Shown piece by piece: positions 62,592 through 64,000 of a DNA stretch of 64,000 nucleotides (the first letter of the stretch is position 1; every line of letters starts with the position of its first letter). The stretch lies in assembly GCA_910588375.1 (NCBI GenBank), contig CAJUQA010000006.1, positions 113,044 through 177,043 of the forward strand, in the 5' to 3' direction. This DNA is from an uncultured Odoribacter sp. (GTDB lineage: Bacteria > Bacteroidota > Bacteroidia > Bacteroidales > Marinifilaceae). A program made the translations under genes and the position numbers. The notes below the pieces were generated by a model. It saw only the letters and a list, made by a program, of their open reading frames with translations, did no database searches and was not told the origin of the DNA.

Positions 62592-64000
62592 ATGCGGTTT
62601 ATTTATCTTTTTTTATTTCTCTTTTGTGGTAATCTTTCTTTCGGGCAAACCTATCCGGTACAGGTACTGGTGAATGTTCCTTCTCCTTACAGCTTTTATC
62701 TGAGCGATTATGTAAGCGGCAGCCAGGAACGCTTCATTGTAACATTACTGAACCGGGACATACAATATGTGTCCATGCCTGTTCGTCTAAAATTAACTGT
62801 CAAAGGAAATGGATTCTCCCTTCAGTCATCATCCTATGCTTCGGTTCCTCCTATTGTACTGGAACCGAATGTTCCCTATCGATTGTCGATGGAAGAACTC
62901 CTGCCCTATTTCGACACCCGTAATTTAATTGGGCAAGGCTTGGGGGCTTCAGGATATTTGAAAGGGACACGTTTACCGGAAGGGATGCTTGAATTTACGG
63001 TTGAAGTTTTAGAGTATCAAACCAACCGATTATTATCCCGTCAAGGAAATGCCATGATTTTTCTTTCCCTGCAAAAACCTCCTCAACTAAGCCTTCCTTT
63101 TGACGGAGAAATACTCTCCTGGAAGGAACCGTTGCATATTTTGTTCCAATGGACACCTCAGCACAGCGGAGTGGCTCGTGTCGAATACGAACTGATAATA
63201 AAGGAACTCTGGGATACGGGTATGGATCCTTCTTCTGCATTTGCTTTTTCTCCCGAGATTTTTCGGGAACGTATTACGACTACCAGTTATGCTTACGGCC
63301 CTTTATGTCCGGCATTGGAGCCGGGACACAAATACGCATGGTGTGTACGGGTCATAGCAAAAGACGGTATTGATGACATACGTATTTTTGAAAATGACGG
63401 TCTGAGTCTTATCCGGACTTTCCGTATCGGTTGCTATTGTCCTGATCCATTGGCTTTACAATCGGAAACGAAACGGGGCAATATAACATTGACATGGAAA
63501 GGCGCTCCGGAACATGGGGAATATTCCATCGCCTACCGTTTAAAAGGAACAGACAACTGGCATGAAGAAAGAGCTTACAGTTCTCCCGCCCAACTGTTCG
63601 GAATCCGTCCCGGACAAACGTATGAATATAAAGTCGGCGGTGTTTGTTTCGACGGAGGTATAAGCTATACTTCCATCCAGTCTGTTACCCTTCCAAGCGA
63701 AGATACCAGCCGCCAGCATAGTTGCGGAATTTTGCCCCCGGTGGATTTGTCCAATACAGCTCCATTGGAGGAATTATATGAAGGTGAAATGTTCTGGGCG
63801 GGGGATTTTCCCGTTGAGGTCACTTCGGCAACCGGTGGCTCGGGGATATTCAGCGGAGAAGGAAATATCAGTGTCCCTTATTTGCTTTTTCACCGTTTTG
63901 CAGTACGTTTCGACAATGTATTCATAAACAGTGACCGTCGGATGGTGCGTGGTTTTGTAGAAACGGTTTATGATGAATCGGATGGCAGCGTGGGTAATCT
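62592..64000 (+). CDS. Fibronectin-III/TANFOR-like surface protein, partial
   Basis: The gene runs off the window; 469 codons are visible. A signal peptide ends near LSFGQT. The N-terminal 300 residues (YPVQVLVNVPSPYSFYLSDY, PEGMLEFTVEVLEYQ, YAWCVRVIAKD) remind me of the TANFOR domain of Bacteroidota surface proteins, known from Tannerella forsythia; this is from memory and not aligned. A fibronectin-III-like domain follows (LTWKGAPEHGEYSIAYRLKG, PGQTYEYKVGGVC). The ATG at 62592 lies 9 bases after the SprB-repeat gene, so it continues the operon. Confidence 0.75.
   Translation, partial: MRFIYLFLFLFCGNLSFGQTYPVQVLVNVPSPYSFYLSDYVSGSQERFIVTLLNRDIQYVSMPVRLKLTVKGNGFSLQSSSYASVPPIVLEPNVPYRLSMEELLPYFDTRNLIGQGLGASGYLKGTRLPEGMLEFTVEVLEYQTNRLLSRQGNAMIFLSLQKPPQLSLPFDGEILSWKEPLHILFQWTPQHSGVARVEYELIIKELWDTGMDPSSAFAFSPEIFRERITTTSYAYGPLCPALEPGHKYAWCVRVIAKDGIDDIRIFENDGLSLIRTFRIGCYCPDPLALQSETKRGNITLTWKGAPEHGEYSIAYRLKGTDNWHEERAYSSPAQLFGIRPGQTYEYKVGGVCFDGGISYTSIQSVTLPSEDTSRQHSCGILPPVDLSNTAPLEELYEGEMFWAGDFPVEVTSATGGSGIFSGEGNISVPYLLFHRFAVRFDNVFINSDRRMVRGFVETVYDESDGSVGN

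Overview
The window is Bacteroidota DNA, most likely a Bacteroidales member that has a type IX secretion system (T9SS). The evidence is TAnnTTTG-type promoter motifs, fimbrillin and DUF5119 proteins, a CTnDOT-type Tra/Mob apparatus, a PorP/SprF protein, and both known classes of T9SS sorting domain (CHU_C/gliding-motility type and Por-tail type). An Odoribacteraceae-like gut genome would fit, but the genus is an inference.

Region 1 (1-8.9 kb) is ordinary chromosome. It holds the end of a PotD-like polyamine-binding protein, a YidE/AspT-type transporter, a large SUMF1/discoidin/glycine-rich secreted protein, methionine aminopeptidase (map) followed by an OmpA-family lipoprotein, a small hypothetical gene and tRNA-Ser(GGA). 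Between the SUMF1 gene and map lies a compact, highly structured RNA candidate on the minus strand with its own promoter and terminator, resembling 6S RNA in overall shape.

Region 2 (about 8.9-39.6 kb) is an integrative conjugative element next to tRNA-Ser. It begins with an IntDOT-type tyrosine recombinase whose catalytic residues fall at the IntDOT positions. Next come RhuM-like and RteC-like genes, a RadC/PcfK/PcfJ/DUF3873 accessory block, and a frameshifted KAP NTPase. A long minus-strand tra operon (traA to traO, then traQ) follows, then a hairpin-rich intergenic region that probably holds oriT, and a divergent mobABC operon. The tra operon is unusual: three fimbria-type lipoprotein genes (DUF5119 and two fimbrillins) lie between traO and traQ, where CTnDOT has traP. 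The far end holds a DUF3800 gene with an overlapping partner and a decayed rteC fragment. I could not find the right attachment site.

Region 3 (39.7-47.8 kb) contains a PorP/SprF gene overlapping a 1377-residue repeat protein with a type B T9SS sorting domain, and two paralogous leucine-rich-repeat lipoproteins. A decayed second copy of the 5' end of the large gene lies between the LRR paralogues, which shows that a cassette was duplicated.

Region 4 (48.3-64 kb, continuing beyond the window) is a tightly spaced plus-strand operon of at least six surface genes: a PKD lipoprotein, an outer-membrane beta-barrel, a 1.5-kilresidue protein of unknown family, a fibronectin-III protein, a SprB-repeat protein with a T9SS tail, and a further fibronectin-III protein. 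This looks like one T9SS-linked surface machine or adhesin assembly. It is the best candidate here for an undescribed system.
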